Shown: in pieces, positions 49,552-60,922 of the stretch
How the letters are laid out: each line of letters begins with the position of its first letter
Position numbering within the stretch: the stretch's first letter is position 1
Assembly (NCBI GenBank): GCA_002897115.2
Contig: BCIH01000016.1
Location: 102,215-166,214, forward strand
DNA: 64,000 nt
From: Prototheca cutis
Taxonomy: Eukaryota > Chlorophyta > Trebouxiophyceae > Chlorellales > Chlorellaceae
Reading direction: 5' to 3'
Notes under the pieces: generated by a model
Database searches by the model: none
What the model saw: the letters and a program-made list of their open reading frames with translations, nothing else
Told to the model about the DNA's origin: nothing
Made by a program: the position numbers and the translations under genes

Positions 49552-52500
49552 CATGGACATCCCGCTCCATGCGCTCGTCAAACTGCCCTATGGCAAGCTG
49601 GATTCCAAGCGTATCGGCATCCGGGAGGGCATCCTGTTCCTCACCTACACCTCCCTTACCTCATCCTCAGATCGGGTACGGCCCTGAAGAAGGGGAGGGA
49701 GTGCGGAGCAGGGCACCAAGCTGGAAGGGGAAGGCCACGCCAGGGAGGGCTGCTGTTGAGGCATGGCATGTCTCGTGCAAGGTTGGTCAGGGACCATCCT
49801 GGCAGGGGTATCAGATTGCTTCCCTCAATCACTGCCACCATCATCGCAGGGCATGTCACGCTACAAGCAGCTTGTGGACTGGTGTGGACCAGACTTTGAT
49901 GGCCTCATCGTATTTGACGAGAGTGAGACAGGGGGGGCTGGTTGCGTGGCGGAGCGTGGAATGCCCCCCCCTGTGTTGTTAAGCAAACCCGCCACTTTCG
50001 CGGTCCTGCACCGGGCAGCTGGTGGCTCCGTTGTGACGATTGAAGCCCCCCCCCCCATCCCCGCGCATCATCGCAGGCCACAAGGCGAAGAACCTGGTGC
50101 CAGAGGCGGGTTCACGGCCGTCCATCGTCGGGACGCGTGTCAAGGAGCTGCAGACGGTGCTGCCGGCAGCGAGGGTAGTCTACTGCTCCGCCACAGGGGC
50201 TTCAGAGCCACGAAACATGGGGTAAGTAAGCTCTTTTTGTGTAAGTCTGTGCTTTGTAGAAGGGGGGGTTGTTTCAGGCAGGTGGTGGCGAAGAACAAGG
50301 GGCCAACGGAGCGGTGTGAACAAGGTCGCGTGGCATAGTAATAGAAACCCTCCTGGGGGCATACAAGCCAACGCTGTCAATCCATGCACATATATTCCAC
50401 ACAGGTACATGGTCCGACTGGGCATCTGGGGCGGTCCCAAGGCGGCGTTCCCCGACTTTAACAAATTCTTGGAGGCCGTCCAGGTGCCACTTGTGAAGTT
50501 TCTGGGGAATGCTTGTTGAGGGAGAGGCAGGGGTGGCCAGACTTGGATGTGTTCTGGCGTTCTCGCGTCTTAGCAGAGCGCATCCCGCTTGGATCGCGCG
50601 ACGTATGTCTGTGGAACAACCTTGAATGCCAACCAAGCGAGACGCTGCCACGATCGCCATCCTCGCTCCCACAGAGCAAGGGCGGGTCTAACATAGCTGC
50701 ACTGGAACTGGTGGCCATGGACATGAAGGCGCAGGGCATGTATGTGTGCCGCACGCTGTCCTTTGCCGGCGCCGAGTTTGAGACGGTTTTCACGCCGCTG
50801 GAGGAGCCGGTGAAGGGGCAGTACACTGTTGCCGCGGAGATGTGGTGCAAGCTCTACCGCGAGTTCCTGCTCGCAGAAGAAGAGGTCTGATTTTGGGGGC
50901 CGCTTTTTTCCTGGTGAATTGGGGGACAAGGGGGGGCCCTGTGGAAAGGGTACTATTGGGAGTGAGCGTCTGTTACCTGCGGTCGTTCCCCACCCACCTG
51001 TCACACATGAACAGAACAAGGACAAACATGCATGACACCACAGTTGCTTGCTTTGGAGAAGGAGCTGGCGGAGATTGGGTCGGCGCCACGGGTGATGCCA
51101 GCGACGACGACAGTTGTGCCATCTGACAGCGCGGAGCGGTCGGGCTCCAAGGAGCCCGCTGCCGATCGCAAGGTCCTGGCACTGCTGGACCCCCGGAACC
51201 AGATGTGGCGCAGCTTCTGGGGCGCGCACCAGCGCTTCTTTCGGTACATGTGCATGGCCGCCAAGGTGCCGGCTGTCGTGCGCATGGCGCAAGCCGCGCT
51301 GGAGGGCGGGCACTGCGTCGTGATTGGACTCCAGTCCACGGGTGAAGCCCACACCGCCGATGCCCTCGCGGGTCGTGGCGATGAGCTGGATGACTTTGTC
51401 TCCGGTGCGGATTGGTGGTGCAGGGTTTGAAATTTTCTTGAATTCCCCCCTTCTTCCTTTTTGCTCGGTGTGTGAGCTGGCATGGGGATGCGGAGAAGTA
51501 AAGTATGCGATCATATGTATATGCGTCAGTTGTGAGGGCGTTGACTTTCTAACAACTTCAATAAACACCACCACACAATACAGGCCCAAAGGAGTTGCTG
51601 TCGAAGATGGTGGCCGAGACGTACCCGCTGCCGCCCCACCCCGACGAGCTGGACAAGCAGGCTGATGACGACGGCGTCTCCTCCGACGAGGACTTTGAAA
51701 ACGCCACCATTTCAAAGGCAGCTTCCCAGCAGCTTCTGGCCGCACGCAGCACGGTGGCGCGGCAGGCCAAGACGCGTCCCGTCCGCTACCTCGAGTACGC
51801 TGAGGACGAGGGCGTGTACTCCGACTCTTCCTCTGAAGAGGAGGAGGATGAGTCAGAAGAGGAGGAATCAGGGGAGGATGACGAAGGATCAGAGGAAGAA
51901 GAAAGCGGCAGGCAGGCGTCTGCGGCGGGGAGCTCCGACGATGATTCGGGTTCATCATCTTCACTGTCATCGCCGCTGTCCAGCCCCGGGAGCGAGGGCA
52001 GGCCCAAGAGGGGCCGCAAGGCCAGCAGCGACAAACATGCCTCGTCCACAAGGAGCAGGGCATCCCAGGCAGCGGCATCCATGAAACGCAGAGCAGGCCC
52101 TAGGAAGAAACCGTCCCGGTCCAGCCGGTCCATGGAAGACGTCGATGCTGGTGATGAGAACGACTCTGACGACGGCTCAGGCAGCGACTCTGACGACGAG
52201 GGCGGGAGTTCAAGCAACGCCGCCTCTGGCGCATCGTCGTCATCCTACGCGCCCTCTGATGGGCGGCAGCCCACTGCCAGTACTGACAGCGGCGGCTCCG
52301 ACCTCGACTCAGCCGAGCACCGAGCCAGGGAGGACAAGGTGCGGCGTGGGTGTGTTTGTTTGATGAATGGAGGGGTGGAAAATGCATGGATCGGGTCGTC
52401 GTGCGGTAAGTTGCCTGATGTGTCATTCAGACTCCCCCCAATAGTCCCCCGCACACACACATTCAAACACAGAAAGCGGAAACTGCTAGGATGAAGGAGC

Positions 52501-55085
52501 TTGTGCGGGAAAGAGTGGGAGTGGCTCGGGAAGCGGCACTGGCTCGCCGGGAGAAGCTTCTGGATGCCGTGGGCGCGCTGAGCCTGCCTGCCAACCCCCT
52601 GGACGTCCTGATCCACGATCTTGGCGGGCCGGGGGTTGTGGCCGAGATGACGGGGCGCAAGGGCAGGCTGGTCCGGTCTAAATCATCGGGGACCGTCGTC
52701 TACGAGGCACGAAATGCCTCGGGCGTCGAAAAGGGTGCGTTCGTGTGCGATGTGGTCTGGCTGCTATGGGCGGGTGGTTGACGTGGCATTGATGGGGCTG
52801 TCTTTCTTCCGAACCCTTCTTCCCCAACCCATTGCACCACCCAATGAGACAAATATTCCCCCACAAAATTTCCCCACAAAAAAACAACCGATGAGGCACC
52901 ATCTCGACACGGCAATTGCACAGGTGCGACGCTGGAAATGATCAACGTGCACGAGCGCGAGGTGTTCATGCGCGGGGACAAGCTGGTGGCGATCATTTCC
53001 GAAGCGGCGTCGGCAGGCATTTCACTGCACGCCGACCGGCGGGTGGCCAACCAGCGCCGACGCACGCACCTGACGCTGGAGCTGCCCTGGAGCGCGGACA
53101 AGGCCATCCAGCAGTTTGGACGGAGCCACCGTGCCAACCAGTCATCGGGCCCGGTCTACAAGCTGGTGGTGTCGGAGCTGGGCGGCGAGCGGCGCTTTGC
53201 CGCGGCCGTTGCCCGACGTCTCGAGAGTCTCGGTGCTTTGACCCAGGGCGACCGACGCGCGGGGCCGTCACTGCAGCAGTTTCATCTGGAGTCCGCATGG
53301 GGCCAGGCCGCGCTGCGACAGCTGTACGGGGCTGTGCTCGAGGACAAGCTCCCGGCAGTCCTGCCGCCGCAGTGCAAGCCGGGATCTCAAGGACAGCGAC
53401 CTGAACTTGACCCTGCGGATTTGCTGGGGCGGTGCCGTGCGTTGCTCCTTAACGTCGGTCTCCTCAAGCCCCTGCGCCCGGCAAGCGACCGTGTGGTTGT
53501 TGCTGATGGGGTGAGAAAGGGGGGTGGCCCAACGGCATCGGATGCTGAGGGACCCCAGAAGAATGCTACCCCGCATGGCACCACAGCCACCGAGTCCAAG
53601 CTGAACTACAATGCGGATGTGGAGGAGGCCACCGCCGCTGGGGACGAGAACGGGCAGGCCTCTGACAGCGGGCCTGGCAAAATTACAGACCCCACGCCGT
53701 CCGAAGGGGGGCCCCCACCACCACCTGCTTCGCGCCCCCCAACCCCCAGCGTGACCGGACCCGAAAGCCGGCGGTCAAAGCTTCTCGTCCCCATCCCCGC
53801 GGCGGATCTGGGCGCCGCGCTGCTGTCTCGCCACGGCGCCCTGGCGAGCATGGGCACCCTGGAGGACAAGGACCGAGGCGACGTCCCTCGTTTCTTAAAC
53901 CGCCTGTTGGGTCTGCCCCCCGCGGCACAGGCGCTGCTCTTTGCGCTGTACCGCGGGCTGATGGACGCGAGGGTGGAGGCCGCGCGCCGGGCGGGGGCGC
54001 TGGACAGCGGCATCCAGGACGTCCGGGCCACGCGGGTGGTGCTGGATGCGGAGCCTGAAGTGCTTTACGAAGATGCGGGCGTGGGCCAGCGAGCAGTCAT
54101 GCACACCGTCCGCCTCGACCGCGGCATCCCCTGGGAAACAGCCGTCGACGCGCTCAGGCAGCACATGGCTGCTGTTGACGAGAGTTCTCAAGGGAGCGCT
54201 GATGGTGATGGAGATGGCAGAGACGGCGGTGGTGGTGTCAAGGACGGCGATTTGCCCGACAAGGGTGAGAAGCCAGATGGCGTCAATGCCAAGCAGCTTG
54301 ATGCCACCAGAGAAGAAGCTGGTGCCACGACCGATACCGCCACCGCTGCCCAACCCCCAAACACTCCGCTCCCGGACGGCAGCGGCTTTTACCGGTCACA
54401 GGAGGGCATTCAGGGCCAGGTGCATGTGCTGCTGGTGCTACGGCTGCCCGGGACCGAGAGCTTTGCCGTGCAGCGCCCGGGCACGGGCCGCATCCGCAAT
54501 CCTCTCGCTGCCGAGGAGCTCCGGACACGGTACACTGCCCTGGACATCGAGACCGCCCGGGGGTTATGGGAGCGAGCGTACATCGCTGCAGACGGGCCTG
54601 CGCCATCCTCACCAGCCGCGCCGCGGATCGGGCTGCGGCACCGGTCCCTGCACGTCATCTCTGGCGCTGCGCTGCGCTGCTGGGGCGCCGTGGCCGCCGC
54701 GATCCGGCGGAACGGCCGAGGGCCGCCGGCCCGCATGCGCATGCTGCGTCTGGCGACGACGGACGAGCCGCCGCGGCGCCTGGTGGGACTCCTGGTGCCA
54801 GAAGCCGCTGTGCAACGCACACGCGACAATATGCGGGCCAAAGTGGAGCACTGGCAACGGCAGGAAGCGGAAGGAGTGTGCAGGGGCAAAATAGGAGAGG
54901 GGCCGACGACGGCAGCAGGAGGAAAGCGGCGGCCGCCGCCGGCGGGCGGGCCGCGTCAGCGTCGCAAGCGCACTCGAAGCAATTCGGCGTCGCCCGATAG
55001 CGACGAAGAAGGCGGGGAACGAGGTGGAAATTCTGGAGCAGAACGAGGTGCTGATGTGCTCCTCACTGCGTCGCCACCGCAGTGA
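47773..55085 (+). CDS. SBNO: Strawberry notch/FORGETTER1-type SF2 helicase-like protein
   Basis: Nuclear helicase-like co-regulator that acts on chromatin; the plant homologue FGT1 keeps stress-memory genes open. Thirteen exons: 47773-47983, 48152-48318, 48445-48516, 48654-49266, 49551-49675, 49850-49922, 50077-50221, 50405-50483, 50675-50884, 51044-51404, 51584-52338, 52473-52734 and 52924-55085. They close in phase to 1,744 residues. The N-terminus is P/Q/G-rich with an LSD1-like zinc finger ([11 protein letters not shown] ... [10 protein letters not shown]). Motif I is [14 protein letters not shown] near residue 307. Motif II reads FDESHKAKN near 419. Motif III is [14 protein letters not shown]. 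The second lobe has [11 protein letters not shown], and motif VI is [14 protein letters not shown] near 1087. A long D/E/S-rich insertion (about 760-930) separates the two lobes. The C-terminal SBNO domain ends in a basic, S/D-rich tail. CA repeats occupy two introns. Confidence 0.95.
49482..49549 (+). repeat. (AC)n microsatellite in an SBNO intron
   Basis: About 33 AC units running directly into the acceptor AG at 49549-49550, so the repeat replaces a normal pyrimidine tract. A second, less regular CA/CG repeat (about 48587-48652) runs up to the acceptor of the preceding intron. Confidence 0.93.
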
Positions 55086-55271
55086 TTTCGCTTTCTTTCG
55101 TTTGCAAACCCCCCTGCACTCTTTGCTGGCAGAATACTAGCATGCGCATACAATCATCGTGACAACTGCTTGGTCTGACACGTGATGGGCCAGAGAAGAA
55201 GAGGGGATGTGTTTTTAGGTGCAGCAGGAATGCGTGTGAGTTTTCGTGTGCGCGTTTGGCGGTCCACGCAC

Positions 55272-55297
55272 GGGGGGGGGGGGGGGGGGGGGGGGGG
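55272..55297 (+). repeat. 26-base G run, intergenic
   Basis: Pure G run about 190 bases after the SBNO stop, between that gene and the second Fanzor-like remnant. Confidence 0.9.
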
Positions 55298-55367
55298 TAC
55301 GATCCCAGAGAACCTGGGGGCGCACCCCACGAGAGATCCGCGAGGGTAATCCAGAAGCAAACTGGCC

Positions 55368-55900
55368 TCACAGCACGTGTTCAATGGTGCTGTTCCGCAG
55401 GCCGAAGCCAGCGGAGTATCTTGGTGATGAAATCATATCAGGTGGAGCGCCTGGGAGGCAGGGGATGTGCAAGGGGGGGGGGAGCTTGGTTTTGCGATCA
55501 AAAGGCGGCGGCCTGTCGCCGGTCAGNACCAGNCTCTCCCCCAGGTGGCGGATGTTGCGCGCGGCGTTGACGTCGCGGTTCCACACCACGCCACACCTCT
55601 GGCATTTGAGGATGGCGTACTTGTTCCGGGCGGTGCTGCTGTTTGCGTTGTGCGCAGTCCTGCCGCTGGATGGGTGCCACTGTCAACCGCGGGGCATCAC
55701 GTCCACCGGCCTCGCCCCGGCCTGGAGCGCCTGTTGCGCTTGATGCCGGCGTAGCACCTGGGTGGGTGTCTTCTCTTCCCATCCGCGCCACATCTCGAAG
55801 GCGTGCCTCTTGCGCGTGCTTGACAACCTCAATGCCACCCCCGGCGTACATGTCCCAGGGCAGCCGCCGGTGCAGCCCTCCCTTCAAGGTCGTGCTCATG
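55368..55900 (-). pseudogene. Fanzor/TnpB-like nuclease remnant, second copy
   Basis: The minus strand encodes a textbook Fanzor/TnpB C-terminus: NKYAILKCQRCGVVWNRDVN, continuing AARNI. This is the second half of the zinc ribbon followed by RuvC-III with its catalytic D. Just upstream, in other frames, lie segments that recall the middle of Fanzor proteins: HRRLPWDMYAGGG, and about 200 bases later GCYAGIKRNRRS (a weak suggestion only). The pieces need frame changes and no continuous RuvC-I/II core is found, so this looks like a frameshifted remnant, unless undetected introns account for it. Two N bases (55527, 55533) fall just after the motif. The tail PPPFDRKTKLPPPL resembles that of the copy at 26.9 kb. 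Confidence 0.68.
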
Positions 55901-56026
55901 TGGCAGCAATGCGTCGTGCGGGGGCAGTCCGGTTCCGACCGGAGATCTGACCCCGGTCCTGCAACAGCCGGCGCATCGACCAGTCCGATGCAGTGGCTGC
56001 ATTATCCATTCCCGTGGTCATCTTCA

Positions 56027-56677
56027 ATGCAGGATGAGGAGAAGGCGTTTTTTGACTATGGACATCAGCCAGCACCAGCCACCACAGCTCCTCAGCCCGA
56101 TGATGAAGCCCAGCACATGGACGACTGGCATGATCCGAGCCAGCAGCCGGATGGCTGTTGGGTCAGCCGCCGGCAGTGCTGGCCCAATCCCCGCTACGCT
56201 GAGCAGGATCCACTACGAGACACCCATGCTGCCAGATCTCAGCACACTGCTGGTGGACAGCCAGCTGGTCTTGCTGACCCCGAGCGGGGAACCCCAACGT
56301 GGGGACGACGCTGGACCTTCAACCCCTGCCCCTTGCCACCCCTGAAAGACTTTGTCATCGACGGCATGGTGCAGCGTTTTATGCTAAAGAACCCGGGCAC
56401 ACTGAAGGATGACCTTCTTCGATTCACTCACAAAGTACTGAGCACCCGCTCCCCGGAATCCGTCGACAAGTGAGCAACAGAGCTGGAAGAAGAAGGGCTC
56501 TGGGTTGAAATTCCGCTCAACTCAGGCTCTGGATCCAAGAAGCGGAAGATCGGGTGGCGGGAACTGAGTCGCCAGAAGTACAAGCGGAGGACCACAGCGA
56601 GGCCAGATGCAGCTGCAGAGGCCCAGAAAATGGCGGCCATGACATCGCCCGCTGCTGAACTTGAATCTGATCCGTAG
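56027..56677 (+). pseudogene. Unidentified reading frame interrupted by one TGA
   Basis: From an ATG at 56027 (the same frame is open upstream from 55643) a frame runs to TGA at 56471-56473 and then continues open in the same frame for 67 codons to TAG at 56675-56677. Before the stop it is D/Q/P-rich, then FNPCPLPPLKDFVIDGMV and FTHKVLSTRSPESVDK. After it comes an acidic-then-basic stretch with SGSKKRKIGWRELSRQKYKR, which looks like a nuclear localisation signal. GTGAGC at the stop is also a good splice donor, so a short intron could remove it, but that changes the downstream frame. The family is unknown. It could be a decayed element gene or a real gene with an unresolved intron. Confidence 0.35.
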
Positions 56678-56951
56678 ATAGATTGATCTGCCTCTGTCTG
56701 CACAGTACTCCCCTTGATTCGACAAAACAATGGGCAATTGAATCATGATATGGAGGTGTAAGACGAGATTTTCTTGGGGAATCAGCCCACACAGCACCTG
56801 CTCTGGGGGCCGTAACAGTGCATAGCCCAAGCTCTTGCCAATCCTAAGGGTTCTTTGCTGGCGGCGCGTTTGAAGAATGCCATGGGCCGCCGAACGAGAA
56901 ACCGCAGAGACACAACTCCCATCTGCACTCTCAATCCTTTCATTATCTCGA

Positions 56952-57070
56952 TTTCTGGGGTAACAGGCGTTGCAGGGGGCCTACACGCGCGGTTTGGTGG
57001 CCCAGTCCCCCGCAGCTGCGCAGCCCCCGAACGTTGAAGGGTGATTGCCCACGAGCGCGCTCCTTTCTGG
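56952..57070 (+). repeat. Dispersed repeat, copy A
   Basis: A segment of about 119 bases is clearly related to 59097-59215 in the same orientation, roughly 70% identical by eye with small gaps. Shared blocks include GAGTGATTGCCC-like (here GGGTGATTGCCC) and CACGCGC. The flanks diverge on both sides. No coding function is established. Confidence 0.7.
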
Positions 57071-57369
57071 CCCCACCCTGTTCTCAGACTGTGATCTTTG
57101 ATGCGGAGTAAATATTTTCGCGCGGTCGTACAAGGGGGTGCTGCGCGGGTGCCGCACGGAAGGGCCTGGGAGGGATTTTCGGTGCACCGAGCGAGCGGAA
57201 CCACCGATAAAACCAAAGGGTGCCCCCAACCAACCCAGCAGACATTCAATCATGTATCTGGGCAGCACGGAGCCATCGCATTGCGCAGCGTCATGTAGGT
57301 GACTCATGGTATCGGCAGTTTGTCTCTCCAAGTCAGGATCGGGTGGTCTGTGCTGGGCCACCGGGCGGG

Positions 57370-57948
57370 ATGGCCGAAGGCCCAGACCGGGTGCTCAGCT
57401 CGGAGAAGAGGGCAAAGATCGAGGCTGCGGCGGAGCAGACGGCAGAGATCGTCCACAGGTTTCTCCAGGACGTCGATAGAGCGGTGGCCTCGCTGCGCGA
57501 GGACCTGGACGCCGTTGCCCGAGGTGGGTCGCTGGGCGGGCGTTGGGAGTGCGGGAGCCCTCGAGCAGGCTGGACGCCAGGCTGCAGGGCCATGTACCTG
57601 CCTATTTCCATGCATGATGGATTGTATCGTGTTTATCCTATGCTCATTGTGTCGATACCACCTTGCGCGTGGCTTGCAGACTCGGGAGGCCTCCCCTCCA
57701 GCTTGAACCGCCTGGCTGAGAGGGAGGCCAGGGACACTGCCGGCCTGGCTCCTCCAACGGCGGCACGGAGCGAGGAGGCTGGGCGCCCTGCGCCTCGCAC
57801 AAATGAACAGATTCATTCAGGAGACTCAGACGACCTGCAACAGCCAAGACAAGCTGATGCAGATGCCGGCGAACCCTTACGACCGTTACACAGTGGCGGG
57901 CTCAGCGACAGTGTGGATGTGAAGGTCCCTTTTCCAACACCTTCTTGA
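57370..57948 (+). CDS. Hypothetical small coiled-coil protein
   Basis: Two exons, 57370-57523 and 57680-57948, join in phase to 140 residues. The first half is a clean amphipathic helix (SSEKRAKIEAAAEQTAEIVH, then FLQDVDRAVASLREDLDAVA) and continues as a coiled coil into exon two (LNRLAEREARD). The rest is low-complexity and probably disordered. An overlapping frame later in exon two (MNRFIQETQTTC...) also looks protein-like and ends at a TGA, so the true 3' structure may differ. No family is recognised. Confidence 0.45.
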   Translation: MAEGPDRVLSSEKRAKIEAAAEQTAEIVHRFLQDVDRAVASLREDLDAVARGGSLGGRWECGSPRAGWTPGCRAMYLPISMHDGLYRVYPMLIVSIPPCAWLADSGGLPSSLNRLAEREARDTAGLAPPTAARSEEAGRPAPRTNEQIHSGDSDDLQQPRQADADAGEPLRPLHSGGLSDSVDVKVPFPTPS

Positions 57949-59889
57949 TGCGACGAGGCTGCGTGCAGTCATGTGACTGCGCCGCGGAATGGGTGCATGA
58001 CCCATATGCTCCTTCCCCTTGTTGGAACGCGCACATTTTATTGGCAGGGGGCCACCCCTTGTTGCACCAGTATTTCAGGCCCCAGGTGCAGAGCAGGCCA
58101 CCCTGCATCCAGCCCTGCAGTGTCGCTCCACTCTTCTGTGATCATTCTTTGTTTTGGACTCGGTTCAATACGTCTGCGCTTCAGTCCAAGCCAGCGCATT
58201 GCGAGTTGGCCCCGAGTGTTCCTGACCTGACACACTGGAGGCAAGCCTGTGCAGAGCTGCACTTGTGAGCTCTTCCAACCTGTGATGACAGCGAAGAGTT
58301 TGGGCCAGACGGGTGTGATTGGGTCGAGCGAAAGGGGAGGCTTTTTCTTTGAACCCCTCCGTGGAAAGGGGGGGAGACAGCCGAGTTCACGGGGTGGGTA
58401 CCCTCACAATGAATTCAGGCCACCAAGCCCTACTCACGATGCCCACGCCCGCTTGATCGACGGGGATTTCAGGGACCCAGTTCGCCCAGGGACTTGGCCC
58501 AGACCCCTACAGGGGCGCCCCGCGGGCACCCACGCGGTAGTTCTGCACCTAAACTACCACGTGGATCTTAGCCCGTCCTGGGTCCGCGTGGTACCATCCC
58601 CGAACATGGACGACATCTTCATCGTCCTTGAGAGTTGGCAGCCCCAGGTCTAGGTCCTGGGTGGCTCGCCTGCTTCCACGCGGCAACTCCGCGCCAAGTC
58701 AGATCAGCCGAGTGTGCATCCACACGGAGCATGCAGTCATGCGGTGCGACAATGGAGACCCAAACAAACGGTGGCCCGTGCACTGCCCACTGTGGACCCT
58801 GAAGCTGGCTCCCAGACTGAGCCGCCAACAAGTCATTGACTTCTCACTGCTTCCATTGATTTTGACTAGGCACCATTTAATATGTACATGCATGCATGGT
58901 TGGGAGGCTGTCTTGTAGAATCCCCCCTAGAAAGCGCTTGTTCAGACCTGGTGTGGCCTAGGCTCCCAGTCGCCCACTGACACACCTCCGCCGTCACGGC
59001 CAAGGCCTTACGGCGGCCTGCCGGGAAACCTAAGTAACTGCACATATACAGCCCCAAGTTGTGTAATACATCATATAAAAAGGTCTATCATATTTATTTC
59101 TGTAGCTAACAAGCGCTGCGCGGGCCTGCACGCGCCGTCTAGTGGGCGCGACCTCCACGGCTGCGCCCCTCGCGACCTTCGAAGAGTGATTGCCCGCAAG
59201 TATGCTTCGCTCTGGCGGGGTACCGTTCATGCACCGTTATCTGGATGTCCAATAAGCATTTTTGTGGTACGGGACGAAGGGGTGGTACGGCACAGGAGGG
59301 CCGGAAGGGCTGAAACGGGAATTCATGTGCGAGGCTGCCGTCGCCCCGAGTTCGGCAGGATTCGCATCACTTTTGAAACCCGATCCTACAGCGGTCCCAA
59401 CGTGATCCTTCTGCATGTAATGCGCTGCTCCTGAGAGATCCAAGCATTCACAATTCCAACGTCCGCGTCATGCTGAGCGGCATGCTGGGAATGCAAGGTG
59501 CTCCCGGCACCTCGAGCATTCGGACAGGAGGCCCACCACTGTTACCGGGTGCTTTTACCTCGCGCCAACCCATTCGCCGAGGTTTGCCCACACTATGTCG
59601 ATCGGGCCATTGCGAGGCAATGACCATTACAAGTTTAAGATATGATCATCCATGTGCGCGATATCCGGCGGGTGCCTGGGCAGCATGCCGGCCGAGTCCT
59701 GGTGCGGTGAGGCCCCCACCAGCACTGCTCAGGCGCCCAAGCCCGTTTCACTCTGGACCACGCAGGGCATCATTCAGGCACGTTCATGTTCCATGCTCGT
59801 GTGCATGCCTGCATCAGTCGTTGGTTCTTGTGCATGACTCACGAATAACTCTGACAAGACGACCATTTGCCAAATGCTGCAGATCACAG
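57949..59889. other. Gene-poor interval with dispersed repeat
   Basis: About 1.9 kb without a recognisable protein. It contains repeat copy B (59097-59215). A frame ending at 58653 (PNMDDIFIVLESWQPQV) looks mildly protein-like but shows no domain. The 5' exon of the following DUF212 gene should also lie here but could not be placed. Confidence 0.45.
59097..59215 (+). repeat. Dispersed repeat, copy B
   Basis: Second copy of the element at 56952-57070, same orientation, about 2 kb downstream. Shared features include GAGTGATTGCCCGCAAG and a GCTGCGC-rich core. Confidence 0.7.
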
Positions 59890-60746
59890 GTGGCGACAGG
59901 CGCATTACCGGCAGCAGCACTGGGCCAGCAAGTTTGGCACGAGCTCTACAGCAATGACATCCTCATGATTGGCATGTGCGGCTGGTTCATGGCACAGTTC
60001 CTCAAGGTGCGGAACAATTGCTGTTGAAATTCCCAGCGTTTTGCTCAGTTCACTCACCACCAGTCTGTCGACACGGTGTGTGCCCTATGGGAGCGGTGTT
60101 TTGGATGTCTGCTTCCATGGAACCCACACCTGGAAACTCTTTTTCCTGCTGCAACTAGCAGGTATTTACAAAATGGAAGCACACCGGGACATTCAGCTTG
60201 GCGCCCTTTCTGGATTCGGGTGGCATGCCCTCTTCGCACTCCTCCCTCTGCACGGAACGACGGGTGTCGGGCTACGGTCATCTCTCAATGCAGTGGGGTT
60301 CAGTGCAGTGAGGGAGATCCCACGACTGCGGCGATGCACCTGTGTCCCTAGACGTTTCTTTGTGGCAGGGTGTGCAGTTGCAAGGTCACCTGCAAAGACG
60401 ATACAAAATGTGCAGAAACGACAAGGAAACACTCCCTTCCACTCCCACCGCCCTGCCACCAATGCAGGCGCTGTCGACGGCGGTGGCGCTGCGGCACGGC
60501 CTGTCCTCTCCCTTGTTTGCCATCGCCTTTTGCTTCAGCGCCATCGTCATGTATGATGCCATGGGCGTGCGGCGGCACGCCGGACTGCAGGCGCAGGTAC
60601 TCAACTCGGTGGTGGCGGATCTGGTGGCCAAGGAGGCGGGGGACACGGGTCGCCAAAAGCTGAAAGAAGTGCTGGGCCACACGCCAGCCCAAGTCTTGGC
60701 GGGCGCGCTGCTGGGCATCGGCATCGGCCTTCTGGCGGGGGCTTGA
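59890..60746 (+). CDS. DUF212 / divergent PAP2 family membrane protein
   Basis: Member of the DUF212 family (acid phosphatase/vanadium-dependent haloperoxidase-related), small membrane proteins found in bacteria and plastids. Supported exons are 59890-60006, 60162-60263 and 60468-60746, all phase 0, about 165 residues. The family blocks are ILMIGMCGWFMAQFLKVFT, the signature SGGMPSSHSSL, SSPLFAIAFCFSAIVMYDAM, GVRRHAGLQAQVLNSV and LGHTPAQVLAGALLGIGIGL. The frame upstream of 59890 stays open but does not look like the family, so the start and any transit peptide are unresolved. Using the canonical donor at 60264 inserts E-R-R between two helices that are continuous in relatives. Confidence 0.9.
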
Positions 60747-60922
60747 TGGTGTTTGTATCGTGACTGACACGCCAGACCCACCCCAGCCTTGAAGAATCCT
60801 GCCTTGTTCCACCCTTCTGCTGGCCTATATCCTGTCACATTCTCTGCTGCTTCGTTGTTGCTGCTGACATCTTCTTGCACGACAGTTTCCATGCCTTCCT
60901 GCGGAACAGTTCCCACGCCTGA

